A stretch of DNA of 64,000 bases from Microlunatus panaciterrae (GTDB taxonomy: Bacteria > Actinomycetota > Actinomycetes > Propionibacteriales > Propionibacteriaceae), in assembly GCF_016907535.1 (NCBI RefSeq), contig NZ_JAFBCF010000001.1:2790001-2854000 (forward strand), read 5' to 3'. The position numbers were made by a program, and so were the translations under genes. Shown one piece after another: positions 19,165 to 28,819 of the stretch. The notes below the pieces were generated by a model. That model was not told where the DNA came from. It worked only from the letters and a program-made list of their open reading frames with translations, and did not search any database. The number at the start of each line of letters is the position of its first letter. Position 1 is the stretch's first letter.

Positions 19165-20733
19165 ATGACGCACAGTCGCGTGTCGATGGCGTTGCCACCT
19201 GCTGGGCCCGCCGACCTGACCCAGCTGGCCGACCGGGTCGCAGCCTCCGGACCCCGGGTCGAGCTCTGCTCGCCGTACGACCACGAGGTGCTGGCCACGA
19301 TCCGCACCTCCACCCGGGAGGACGTCCGCACCGCAGCCGCAGCGGCGCGGCAGGTGCAGCCTGGCTGGGCCGGCCGGCCGGTCGAGCAGCGGGCCAGGGT
19401 GCTGCTCGACTTCCACGACCGGCTGATGGACCGCCGCGACCATTTCGTCGACCTGGTGCAGCGCGAGTCAGGCAAGTCGCGGCTGGCCGCCGTCGAGGAG
19501 GTGCTGCACGTCGCCGTGACCGCCCGCTACTACGGCCGGACCGCCCAGCGTCATCTGCGCAGCGAACGCGGCCTGGGGCTGTTCCCGGTGCTGACCAGGC
19601 TCGACCGGAACTACCTGCCGAAAGGCCTGGTCGGCGTCATCGGGCCCTGGAACTACCCGTTCACGATGATGGTGTCCGACGCCCTGGCGGCGGTGGTCGC
19701 CGGTAACGCGATCCTGGCGAAACCGGACGCGCAGACGCCGTTGGTGTCGCTTGCTGCGGTGGAGCTGCTCGAGGAGTGCGGGTTGCCGAGCGGCCTGTGG
19801 CAGGTGGTCAACGGCGACGGCGGCCAGATCGGCCCGGCACTGATCGACCAGGTCGACTATGTCTGTTTCACCGGCTCGACCGCGACCGGGACGAAGATCG
19901 CTGAACAGTGCGCACAGCGGCTGATCGGCTGCTCACTCGAGCTCGGCGGCAAGAACCCGCTGCTTGTGCTGGCCGACGCCGACGTCGACAAGGCCGCCGA
20001 GGGCGCCGTCCGGAGCTGCTTCTCCAACGCCGGCCAGCTGTGCGTGTCAGCCGAACGGATCTATGTCAGCGAACCGCTGATGGCCGAATTCTGTGCCGCG
20101 TTCGTGGCCAGGACCCGGGCTCTGAAGCTGGGTCGCTCGATGGGCTTCGACTCCGAGATGGGGTGCCTGATCGATGCCGCCCACCTTCAGCGCGTCGAGC
20201 GGCACGTCGACGACGCGCGTCGCAAGGGTGCGACCGTGCTGACCGGAGGGCAGCGGCGCCCCGACCTGGGCGAGCTGTTCTTCGAGCCCACCGTCCTGAC
20301 CGGCGTCACTCCCGAGATGGACTGCTATGCGGACGAGACGTTCGGCCCGGTGGTGAGCATCTACCCGGTGGCCGATGACGAGGAGGCGGTGGCGCGGGCC
20401 AACGACTCGGCCTACGGCCTCAACGCAAGTGTCTGGACGTCCGACCCGGAACGCGGACGCCGGGTGGCCGCCCGGATCCGCTGCGGTTCGGTGAACGTCA
20501 ACGAGGGGTTCGCCGCGACCTTCGGCAGTATCGATGCGCCGATGGGCGGGATGAAGGGGTCCGGGCTGGGCCGCCGGCAGGGGATCGAGGGGATCCGTCG
20601 CTTCGTCGAGGTGCAGTCGGTGGCCACCCAGTCGGGGGTGCCCATCGCACCGAGCCACGGGATGGACGCGGGCACGTTCACCGCCGTGATGACCGGGGTG
20701 CTGCGGGTGCTGCGGAGGATCGGCCGGCCCTGA
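19165..20733 (+). CDS. NAD(P)+ aldehyde dehydrogenase, succinate-semialdehyde type (GabD2-like)
   Basis: A full-length ALDH (522 aa) that oxidises an aldehyde to an acid with NAD(P)+. The cofactor loop VIGPWNYPFTMMVSDALAAVVAGNAILAKP, the FTGSTATGTKI turn, the general-base glutamate in LELGGKNPL and the catalytic cysteine in NAGQLCVSAERIYV are all present. The closest group by eye is actinobacterial GabD2, succinic-semialdehyde dehydrogenase; the substrate is inferred. The ATG at 19165 is 7 nt after a -10 box. In-frame codons upstream overlap the divergent flavoprotein gene and are not used. Confidence 0.88.
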   Translation: MTHSRVSMALPPAGPADLTQLADRVAASGPRVELCSPYDHEVLATIRTSTREDVRTAAAAARQVQPGWAGRPVEQRARVLLDFHDRLMDRRDHFVDLVQRESGKSRLAAVEEVLHVAVTARYYGRTAQRHLRSERGLGLFPVLTRLDRNYLPKGLVGVIGPWNYPFTMMVSDALAAVVAGNAILAKPDAQTPLVSLAAVELLEECGLPSGLWQVVNGDGGQIGPALIDQVDYVCFTGSTATGTKIAEQCAQRLIGCSLELGGKNPLLVLADADVDKAAEGAVRSCFSNAGQLCVSAERIYVSEPLMAEFCAAFVARTRALKLGRSMGFDSEMGCLIDAAHLQRVERHVDDARRKGATVLTGGQRRPDLGELFFEPTVLTGVTPEMDCYADETFGPVVSIYPVADDEEAVARANDSAYGLNASVWTSDPERGRRVAARIRCGSVNVNEGFAATFGSIDAPMGGMKGSGLGRRQGIEGIRRFVEVQSVATQSGVPIAPSHGMDAGTFTAVMTGVLRVLRRIGRP

Positions 20734-20749
20734 CAGGCGGCTCGCCGAC

Positions 20750-20772
20750 GACCCCGACCGGGCTCCGGGGTC
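20750..20772. terminator. Hairpin between convergent aldehyde dehydrogenase and marR genes
   Basis: GACCCCG (20750-20756) pairs with CGGGGTC (20766-20772) across a 9-nt loop. It overlaps the marR stop codon and can serve both converging genes. Confidence 0.5.
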
Positions 20773-21292
20773 ATGCCTCGGCCGACACGCTGTCGGCCCC
20801 GGCCGTGGCGATGTCTGCCGGGATCGTCGCGGTGCTGTCCCGCAGACCGGCGGTGAGCGTCTCCAGCAGGGTGACCGCCGTCGGCAGCTGTGCCGCGGGG
20901 ATCTGGTGGAAGGCGGCTTCGAACCAGTGCTGGCTGATCGCCAGTACCTCGTGACCGCGCCCGGTCAGGCGGACGATGGCTCGGCGGCGGTCCTCGGGAT
21001 GGGAGGCGCGCTCGACGAAACCCACCGCCTCGAGCCGGTCGATCAGGCTGGTGACAGAGCTGGTGGTGCGGCCCAGGAGGTTGGCGAGCTCGGTCTGGCC
21101 CAGCTCTCCACGCGTACACAGATAGCTGATCGCCATGGTCTCGGTGACCCCGACGCCGAAGTGAGCGGCTACGGCCTGTCGGTAGGCCTCACCCGCCAGC
21201 GTGAACTCACGAAGGGCGGCGGTTGCCTCCCGGAGCGCCGGCGGGCCCGTGATCGCCGCGACCTGATGGCTGTCTGAACGGTGCGCGCGCAC
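20771..21292 (-). CDS. MarR family transcriptional regulator
   Basis: A 173-aa winged-helix regulator. The helix-turn-helix is in LGQTELANLLGRTTSSVTSLIDRLEAVGFVERASHPEDRRRAIVRLTGRG, where DRR is the MarR wing signature. The GTG at 21292 has GGAGG 8 nt upstream. Two palindromes (21327-21345 and 21345-21357) lie just upstream, so it is probably autoregulated and responds to an unknown ligand. No obvious target gene is divergent next to it; the aldehyde dehydrogenase is convergent. Confidence 0.88.
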   Translation of the reverse strand: MRAHRSDSHQVAAITGPPALREATAALREFTLAGEAYRQAVAAHFGVGVTETMAISYLCTRGELGQTELANLLGRTTSSVTSLIDRLEAVGFVERASHPEDRRRAIVRLTGRGHEVLAISQHWFEAAFHQIPAAQLPTAVTLLETLTAGLRDSTATIPADIATAGADSVSAEA

Positions 21293-21326
21293 GGTGGGGC
21301 CCTCCGGGCCTGCTGGTCCCCCGAGG

Positions 21327-21345
21327 TTGTCCGACTGTCGAACAA
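21327..21345. promoter_or_regulatory. Candidate MarR operator, TTGTCCGAC-T-GTCGAACAA
   Basis: 19-bp inverted repeat with one mismatch in 9-bp arms, 35 bp upstream of the marR start codon. The size and position suit autoregulation by a MarR dimer. Confidence 0.6.
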
Positions 21346-21357
21346 CTAGACACTAGT
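21345..21357. promoter_or_regulatory. Second palindrome ACTAG-ACA-CTAGT near marR
   Basis: A perfect 5-bp inverted repeat with a 3-nt centre, directly next to the larger palindrome. It could be a second operator or part of the marR promoter. Confidence 0.4.
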
Positions 21358-21813
21358 ATTACCAGAGCATAGACTGAACAGCGATGTAGCACTCAGGGTG
21401 TCACCAGCACTACCGGCCGGCCCACCAGGTGACTCGCATCGAGCTCGATGGCACGAATCTCGGGGGAAGTTCGTCGGGGGCATCGAGGCGATGCGGGCAG
21501 GACCTGGGCGGGGCCCGGCGCGGCGGGATGACGGTGGTTCACCCCAGCAGGCCTAGCCGGTGAGTGTTTCTCCTGATCGCTGCTGCGGGGGGCAGCTGGA
21601 TCTCATCCACGCAGTGGCTCTGCGGCTGCCCCTGGCTGGACTTCCCCCGGTCCTCCGGGGGCAGCTTCAGTTCTGCCGGTCGGCCGCCCTGCCTGCCGCC
21701 ACCGATCTGCCTGCGCCCGATCTTGGGGCTCGGACCGCCGACCGCCGCGCGCCACGGAGGCTCTAGACTCCAATCTCCGACACCGGCAGCTGGCGAGAGG
21801 CCCGACCGCACCC

Positions 21814-23382
<1,569 letters not shown>

Positions 23383-23408
23383 GTGTGGGACGACTGGTGT
23401 AGTGACGC

Positions 23409-23437
23409 AGAGCCGAGACCGGGCAGGTCTCGGCTCT
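23409..23437. terminator. Terminator between guaA and the convergent pspC gene
   Basis: AGAGCCGAGACC (23409-23420) and GGTCTCGGCTCT (23426-23437) form a perfect 12-bp stem with a 5-nt loop, followed by CTCTCGTT. It sits between convergent genes and may work both ways. Confidence 0.85.
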
Positions 23438-23450
23438 CTCTCGTTGAGGG

Positions 23451-24119
23451 TCAGACCCGCGGCGGCTGACCGTCGCCTCGGACGTCCTCCGCAGTCCCCT
23501 CACCGGTGCTCGACGAGGAGTCGCCGGGGGTGGCACCTTCCTCCGCCGGCGCAGCGGGCGAGGCCGTGGCCGACTCCTGCTCCGGCGCGACCGGTTCGGT
23601 TGAGGGGCCTTGGCTGGCGGCGGACTGCTGACCCCACTGGGCGGTCGCGTCCGGGCCCGAATGAGTGGGGGGCTGGGCCGCCGGCTCTCCACTGCGCTGC
23701 TCCCAGGGTGCCCCCTCGGCGCCCCAGACCGCCTCGTCGCTGCTCGGCTGCGGCTGGCTGCCGTACTCACCGGGTGTGGACGCCTGAGCGGGGCTGGCCT
23801 GATCGCCGTATCCCTGCCCCGCGGGCTGGTAGCCCTGCGGTTGGTACGGCTGGAAGCCCTGCTGCGGCGGGTTCACCGGGGGGTAGTGCGGCGGCGGAGC
23901 CGATCCCTCCTCGGGGATGACGAACAGCGCCACGATATAGGCGATGATCGGCACGCCGGTGAACAGCGAGAGGACCACCGTCAGCACCCGCACCAGCGTC
24001 GGGTCCATGTTCAGATACTTGGCGACGCCGCCGCAGACGCCGCCGAGCACCTTGTTCGTCTTGCTGCGTTCGAGCCTCTTGGGAGCCTGGTAAGGCGGCG
24101 GTGGATACGGATTGGTCAT
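23451..24119 (-). CDS. PspC-domain membrane protein with long Pro/Gln/Ser-rich tail
   Basis: The N-terminal 70 residues are a PspC domain: LERSKTNKVLGGVCGGVAKYLNMDPTLVRVLTVVLSLFTGVPIIAYIVALFVIPEE, a short amphipathic helix plus one or two transmembrane helices. The remaining 150 residues are low-complexity Pro/Gln/Ala/Ser/Glu and probably disordered. PspC proteins sense membrane stress. AAGGAAGG precedes the ATG. It is the third gene of a minus-strand group with the 60-aa membrane protein and a larger PspC protein. The function is inferred from the domain and neighbours. Confidence 0.85.
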   Translation of the reverse strand: MTNPYPPPPYQAPKRLERSKTNKVLGGVCGGVAKYLNMDPTLVRVLTVVLSLFTGVPIIAYIVALFVIPEEGSAPPPHYPPVNPPQQGFQPYQPQGYQPAGQGYGDQASPAQASTPGEYGSQPQPSSDEAVWGAEGAPWEQRSGEPAAQPPTHSGPDATAQWGQQSAASQGPSTEPVAPEQESATASPAAPAEEGATPGDSSSSTGEGTAEDVRGDGQPPRV

Positions 24120-24183
24120 GTCATGCCTTCCTTGGTCATGGTGGGTGTGGTCATGCAGCAGCGGTCGTATCCGGGACTCAAGA

Positions 24184-24366
24184 TCATTCTCTGTTCCGGG
24201 ACAGTGTCAACCCCAAGAGGCCGACGATCACGAGGCTCAGCGGGGCGGCCACCTTGAGCAGCTGCCAGTTGATCGTCCCGACGACGGTGAGCCACAGGGA
24301 ACCGGCGGCTACCCCGGTCATCAGCAGCCCGACGATCAGGGCCAGTACGTCGATCCGCCGCCTCAT
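24184..24366 (-). CDS. 60-aa two-helix membrane protein coupled to pspC-like gene
   Basis: A small protein (MRRRIDVLALIVGLLMTGVA...) with two hydrophobic helices at about residues 6-27 and 34-53 and a basic start and end (LSRNRE). Its ATG overlaps the stop of the upstream PspC gene as ATGA, so translation is coupled. No family is recognised. Its tight linkage to the PspC/Lia-like genes suggests a membrane partner in the same stress response, which is an inference. Confidence 0.75.
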   Translation of the reverse strand: MRRRIDVLALIVGLLMTGVAAGSLWLTVVGTINWQLLKVAAPLSLVIVGLLGLTLSRNRE

Positions 24367-25769
24367 CGGTGCACCTCCAGCTTTCCGCGGTCGACCGACA
24401 GCATCAGGGTCAGCGTGGGCCCGTCCGCTGCGGACCGGATGCTCGACGTCCCGTGCAGGTTGCCGCCGAACTCCGCCTCGACGCCGTCTCGGAGGTATGC
24501 CCCGGTGCCGACCTGGTACTGGATCCGTACGTCCGTGTCGGGCGGGACGGTGACCTCGAGGCTGCCGTAGTCGACGTGCGCCGAATAGGTCGTGTCCTTG
24601 GTGAGGTCGAGCTGACGGAGGTCGACCTTGAGCTGACCAGCACGCAGGTAGTCGGGGCTGGCCGGCAGGGTGGCTGCGGTGTAGCTGCGCGGCGCCGCCG
24701 TCTCCCAGCCCTGCTGCGCCGCCAGCGGGCCGCTGACTGTGGTCGTCACCACCGCGAGCAGCAGGGCGAAGCCGGCGAGGAGCAGACCGCGGGCCCGGCC
24801 GAACCAGGCAGCTGCCACCAGCGTCAGACCGACCACCAGCAGGGCGCTGGCAAGATAGACCGTGAGGGGGATGACGGCACCCAGACTCTCGGCGAGGCCG
24901 AGACTGGACAGCGTGAGGCCGAGGACCACCAGGGAGACCAGCCGCAACCGCCTGGCAGAGCGGGTGTCGGCCCGCTTCACGACCGGTGCTGCAGCAACCG
25001 TCACCGGCTGCTGCTCCGTGTACAGGCCGACCGGGTCCGCGGTGGCGAAGAAGGCGTCCGGCTCGCTCCACGGGCCGGCCGGGGGCTCGAGCGGGACTGG
25101 ATCAGACTGCGGTGGCGCGACCGTCGGCCCGGACGACCCGCGGACGTCCACCTGCCCGCTGACACCCATGGGCGTTGATGGCGGCGTCTGCTGCTGGCGC
25201 GCCAGCTGCTGGGCCTCCAGGATCCGCCGCTGCCAGGCCTCGGCCGCCTGGGTGAAGGGGGTGGGCGCTCCGGGGTAGCGAGCGAACTGCTGGGCGGATG
25301 GCGGGCTCGGTGCGCCGAGTGCGCCCGGTGTGGCGGCGGACGATTCGCCCGGTTGGTGTTGGCTGGGGGCAGTGGTGTCCTCGCGTATCGGGCGGTGGCG
25401 GTAGTAGCCGAAATACCAGATCGCTGCCAGGATCACCGCAGGCCCGAACCCGAACGGGATGATCGATCCCAGGGTGGCCATGGTGACGACGGCGGCGACG
25501 GCGACGATGACGATCCACACCTCGCGCGGCCAGCGCCGCGCCTGTGGGCCGAGCACATCCTCGATGGGCGCCCGGTCCTTGCCCTCGACCGGGATGAGCA
25601 GCCAGCCGGCCGCGTACAGCACCAGGCCGATGCCGCCGCTCAGGGCCAGCATCGCCCAGCCGACCCGGACCAGCACCGGATCGACGCCCCAGTGTCGGGC
25701 CACGCCGGCGCACAGACCGGCCACCTTGGCGTCGGTCGCGCTGCGGCGCATCGTCCAGATCGAGCTCAT
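24363..25769 (-). CDS. PspC-domain multi-pass protein with C-terminal LiaF/DUF4097-like beta domain
   Basis: The 468-aa protein opens with a PspC domain (WTMRRSATDAKVAGLCAGVARHWGVDPVLVRVGWAMLALSGGIGLVLYAAGWLLIP). It continues with a second membrane region, a proline-rich linker, and four more helices around residues 265-360. The C-terminal 110 residues (LKVDLRQLDLTKDTTYSAHVDYGSLEVTVPPDTDVRI...) form an outward-facing beta-solenoid-like domain seen in LiaF-type proteins. The ATG at 25769 is preferred over an in-frame start 36 bp upstream. It is divergent from the PspC-histidine kinase gene. Confidence 0.85.
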   Translation of the reverse strand: MSSIWTMRRSATDAKVAGLCAGVARHWGVDPVLVRVGWAMLALSGGIGLVLYAAGWLLIPVEGKDRAPIEDVLGPQARRWPREVWIVIVAVAAVVTMATLGSIIPFGFGPAVILAAIWYFGYYRHRPIREDTTAPSQHQPGESSAATPGALGAPSPPSAQQFARYPGAPTPFTQAAEAWQRRILEAQQLARQQQTPPSTPMGVSGQVDVRGSSGPTVAPPQSDPVPLEPPAGPWSEPDAFFATADPVGLYTEQQPVTVAAAPVVKRADTRSARRLRLVSLVVLGLTLSSLGLAESLGAVIPLTVYLASALLVVGLTLVAAAWFGRARGLLLAGFALLLAVVTTTVSGPLAAQQGWETAAPRSYTAATLPASPDYLRAGQLKVDLRQLDLTKDTTYSAHVDYGSLEVTVPPDTDVRIQYQVGTGAYLRDGVEAEFGGNLHGTSSIRSAADGPTLTLMLSVDRGKLEVHR

Positions 25770-25988
25770 GCACCCATCCTGCCGACTCCGGCCGGTGCGG
25801 ACCATCAGGGACCACCCCCAATTGGCCCCCTCGCCGGGTCAGGTGCCAAACCGACTCCTGCTGAGGGCTGCGACGACCGGGGCGAGGCTGCCGGGGGAGC
25901 CCCCGGCAGCGCCGGTTGCCGAATCGGGGTTAACTGGGTGACGACCCCGCTGGCGTACGACCGGCGCGCGTGTGAGGCTTGAAGCACC

Positions 25989-27404
25989 ATGTCCACCACT
26001 GAGTCGAGCGAAGCCGAGGCGGTGACGTCGGCCGCCGACCGCCCGCCGACGGCGACGCCGTCGGGCGTTCCCGACCAGACGGCGCCCCCACCGGACGGCA
26101 CCGACCAGCCTGCTGGAGCGTCGTCGCCTGCTGCGCTGCCTGCTGCCGTGGCGGCCGCTGAGCGGGCCGAGCAGCGACCGCGGGCAACCCGGGTGGCCGA
26201 GGGAGCCCTGCTCGGCGGTGTCTGCACCGGCCTGGCCCGGCATCTCGGCTGGCCGGTGATGGTGATCCGGGTCGGCTTCGTCGCGCTGCTGCTGATGCAG
26301 TTCATCGGTGTGATCGTCTACGGCGCGCTGTGGCTGTTGATGCCCCCGGAGTCGGAGACGAAGGCCCCCGGCCTGGACGCGGCCAGCCGTCGGGGGATGC
26401 GCGACCAACGGGCACAGTCGGCCCGCCGGGCGGATGTTGGTGTCGTCGTCGCCCTGATCGCCCTGGCCGTCGGGCTGCTGTGGATCGTCCAGATCAGCGG
26501 GCTCGGGATCAGCCAGCAGCTGTTCTGGCCGGTCGCCTTCGCCTGCGCGGGGGCCGCACTGGTGTGGCGCCAGGCCGACACGGCACGACAGCAGCAGTGG
26601 ATGGCCGAGACGGGCGGCCGGGTCTGGCTGGCGCCGTTCGTGGCCCGCGGCGGCTGGCCGGCCCTGTTGCGCGTAGTGGTCGGGCTCGGCCTGGTCGGCG
26701 GCGCCTTCGGCCTGGTGATCGCCCAACAGGGCAACCTGGCCCAGCTGCCGCAGGTGATGGCGATGACCGTACTGGCGCTGACCGGCCTGGCGGTCGTACT
26801 GGCGCCCTGGCTGCACCGCTCGCGATCGGCGCTGAACCAGGCGCGCGCGGAGAAGGTGCGGGCCGACGCCCGCGCTGACATGGCCGCCCACCTGCACGAC
26901 TCGGTGCTGCAGACCCTGGCGCTGATCCAGCGACAGGCAAACGATCCCAAGGCGGTGCAGGCCATCGCCCGGCGGCAGGAGCGTGAGCTGCGGAACTGGC
27001 TGTACGGGGACGAGCTGGCCAGGACAACGCTCAAGGCAGCCCTGACCCTTGCCGCCTCCGAGGTGGAGGATGAGCGGGCGGTACCGGTCGAGCTGGTGGT
27101 GGTCGGCGACTGCGACACCACCGAGTCCGTCAGCGCCCTGGTGCAGGCAGCCCGTGAGGCGATGGTCAATGCGGCCAAGCACTCGGGTGCGACGAAGATC
27201 GACGTCTTTGCCGAGGTCGACGACGACCGGGTGGAGGTGTTCGTCCGGGACCGGGGCAGGGGCTTCAGACTGGACGAGGTGGCCGAGGACCGGATGGGCG
27301 TCCGAGGCAGCATCATGAACCGGATGAAGCGGCACGGCGGGACAGCACGGATCAGATCAACGGCCGAAGACGGCACCGAGGTACGACTGGAGATACGCAG
27401 ATGA
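25989..27404 (+). CDS. PspC-domain sensor histidine kinase (LiaS/NarX-like)
   Basis: A 471-aa membrane kinase. After a disordered Pro/Ala-rich 60 residues comes a PspC domain (AEGALLGGVCTGLARHLGWPVMVIRVGFVALLLMQFIG). Further helices lie to residue 275. A HisKA_3 dimerisation helix has phospho-acceptor His303 in AAHLHDSVLQTL. The HATPase domain follows, with N-box AAREAMVNAAKHSG and G-box DRGRGFRLDEV...GVRGSIMNRM. The PspC module probably senses envelope stress and feeds the response regulator encoded next, which it overlaps by ATGA. Confidence 0.92.
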   Translation: MSTTESSEAEAVTSAADRPPTATPSGVPDQTAPPPDGTDQPAGASSPAALPAAVAAAERAEQRPRATRVAEGALLGGVCTGLARHLGWPVMVIRVGFVALLLMQFIGVIVYGALWLLMPPESETKAPGLDAASRRGMRDQRAQSARRADVGVVVALIALAVGLLWIVQISGLGISQQLFWPVAFACAGAALVWRQADTARQQQWMAETGGRVWLAPFVARGGWPALLRVVVGLGLVGGAFGLVIAQQGNLAQLPQVMAMTVLALTGLAVVLAPWLHRSRSALNQARAEKVRADARADMAAHLHDSVLQTLALIQRQANDPKAVQAIARRQERELRNWLYGDELARTTLKAALTLAASEVEDERAVPVELVVVGDCDTTESVSALVQAAREAMVNAAKHSGATKIDVFAEVDDDRVEVFVRDRGRGFRLDEVAEDRMGVRGSIMNRMKRHGGTARIRSTAEDGTEVRLEIRR

Positions 27405-28087
27405 GCGATACCACCCCCACCACCGGCGACCAGAACGGGTCGGTCCCCGGCCGCTCGCGGGTCGTTGTGGTCGACGACCACGCGATGTTCCGTACCGGGG
27501 TCAAGGCAGAGATCGGGACCGCCGTCGACGTCGTCGGTGAGGGCGCCGATGTGGACTCCGCGGTGGCGGCCATTCTGCAGACCAGCCCCGACGTGGTGCT
27601 GCTGGACGTCCATCTGCCCGGCGGTGGCGGCGTCGAGGTGCTGCGCCGGGTGCACGAGAAGAACCCGGACCAGAGATTCCTGGCGCTCTCGGTCTCCGAT
27701 GCGGCGGAGGACGTGATCGGGGTGATCCGGGCTGGTGCCCGGGGTTATGTCACCAAGTCGATCAGTGGGGACGAGCTCGTCGACGCCATCCGCCGAGTGG
27801 CCGAGGGTGACGCGGTGTTCTCGCCGCGGCTGGCCGGGTTCGTGTTGGACGCGTTCTCCGGCGCGATCGACATCGCGGCGGTCGACGAGGACCTCGATCG
27901 GCTGTCGCAGCGTGAGCGCGAGGTGCTCCGGCTGATCGCCCGCGGGTACGCCTACAAAGAGGTCGCCAAGGAGCTCTTCATCTCGATCAAGACGGTGGAG
28001 ACCCATGTCAGCAGCGTGCTGCGCAAGCTGCAGCTGTCCAACCGGCATCAGCTCACCCGCTGGGCCACCGACCGTAGGCTGGTCTGA
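27401..28087 (+). CDS. NarL/LuxR-family response regulator
   Basis: A 228-aa two-domain regulator. The receiver has acidic pair D25-D26, phospho-acceptor Asp69 in VVLLDVHLPGGG, and the conserved Lys in GYVTKSI. The LuxR helix-turn-helix is LSQREREVLRLIARGYAYKEVAKELFISIKTVETHVSSVLRKLQLSNRHQLTRWA. The start overlaps the kinase stop (ATGA), so the pair form one two-component system. The likely targets are the divergent PspC genes, in analogy with LiaFSR autoregulation. Confidence 0.93.
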   Translation: MSDTTPTTGDQNGSVPGRSRVVVVDDHAMFRTGVKAEIGTAVDVVGEGADVDSAVAAILQTSPDVVLLDVHLPGGGGVEVLRRVHEKNPDQRFLALSVSDAAEDVIGVIRAGARGYVTKSISGDELVDAIRRVAEGDAVFSPRLAGFVLDAFSGAIDIAAVDEDLDRLSQREREVLRLIARGYAYKEVAKELFISIKTVETHVSSVLRKLQLSNRHQLTRWATDRRLV

Positions 28088-28119
28088 ACGAGCAGGACAC
28101 CCGGCGAGGGGGAGAGATC

Positions 28120-28383
28120 ATGGCGCAGGTCGTCGGCACCATCATCTTCGGAGCGGTCATCGGCGTCATCGCCCGCCTGGTGCTGCCCGGCAGGCAGGCG
28201 TACGGCTGGGTGGTCACCGTGCTGCTGGGGATTCTCGGGGCGTTGATCGGTTACTGGGTATGGGGTCTGATCGGCAACGGCAACACCTCCGGCATCGACG
28301 TGGTCCGCTGGATCATCAGCATCATCGCAGCGGCGATCCTGAGCTTCGCCTACACGGCCCTCACCAAGCAGAAGCAGGTCTGA
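28120..28383 (+). CDS. GlsB/YeaQ/YmgE family stress-response membrane protein
   Basis: An 87-aa protein with three transmembrane helices. The conserved glycines and GAVIGVIARLVLPGRQAYGWVVTVLLGILGALIGYWV identify the transglycosylase-associated (GlsB/YeaQ) family, seen in general stress regulons. GAGGGGGAGAG precedes the ATG. It lies 32 bp after the response-regulator gene and may belong to that operon, in line with an envelope-stress role. Confidence 0.85.
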   Translation: MAQVVGTIIFGAVIGVIARLVLPGRQAYGWVVTVLLGILGALIGYWVWGLIGNGNTSGIDVVRWIISIIAAAILSFAYTALTKQKQV

Positions 28384-28464
28384 CCGCGGCTGCGGCGCTG
28401 CCGGACGCCGAGGCGGCTGCTCCCTCGTCGGTTCAGGATTGGCCTGACTGCTAGGTTTCGCTCC

Positions 28465-28809
28465 ATGGAGATCGTCCAGCAGATCCTCGTGCTCGTGCAC
28501 CTGGTCGGGTTCGCGTCGCTGTTCGGCGGGTTCCTGGTGCAGATGCGGACCGCGCATCCGGAGGTGAACCCGGCCATGCTGCACGGCGCCCTGACCCAGT
28601 TGGCCAGCGGGCTGGTGCTGGTCGTGCTGCTGGAGGTCGGCGACGAACCGGTCAACCACGTCAAGATCGGGATCAAGCTGTTGGTCACGCTGGCGATCAC
28701 CGTACTGGTGGTGAAGAACCGCAAGTTCGAGTCCATCCCCCGAGGGCTGTGGGCGCTGTTGGGTGCGCTGACGCTGCTGAACGCCGCGCTTGCGGTGCTG
28801 TGGAAATAG
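28465..28809 (+). CDS. Four-helix integral membrane protein of unknown function
   Basis: A 114-aa protein, mostly hydrophobic, with about four helices (residues 4-24, 40-58, 66-84, 93-112). HLVGFASLFGGFLVQMRTAHPEVNP between helices 1 and 2 resembles small conserved actinobacterial membrane proteins. TAGGTT (28452-28457) lies 7 nt before the ATG, which points to a leaderless mRNA. No function can be assigned. The next gene (Rrf2 regulator) begins 10 bp after its stop. Confidence 0.75.
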   Translation: MEIVQQILVLVHLVGFASLFGGFLVQMRTAHPEVNPAMLHGALTQLASGLVLVVLLEVGDEPVNHVKIGIKLLVTLAITVLVVKNRKFESIPRGLWALLGALTLLNAALAVLWK

Positions 28810-28819
28810 CGCCCCCCCG

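Larger units (their letters stand above)
21293..21813. other. 521-bp intergenic region between marR and guaA
   Basis: I see no convincing gene here. The short open frames on both strands lack ribosome sites and look like shadows. The region holds the two palindromes near marR, a 7-bp hairpin CCCCCGG-TCCT-CCGGGGG (21644-21661), and a TAGACT -10-like hexamer (21764-21769) 45 nt before the guaA ATG. AT-rich bases at 21340-21380 mark a promoter zone. Confidence 0.6.

Noticed and set aside
21539-21811. 90-codon minus-strand ORF in the marR-guaA gap
   Set aside because: No ribosome site and Arg/Gly/Pro-biased sequence as expected from noise.
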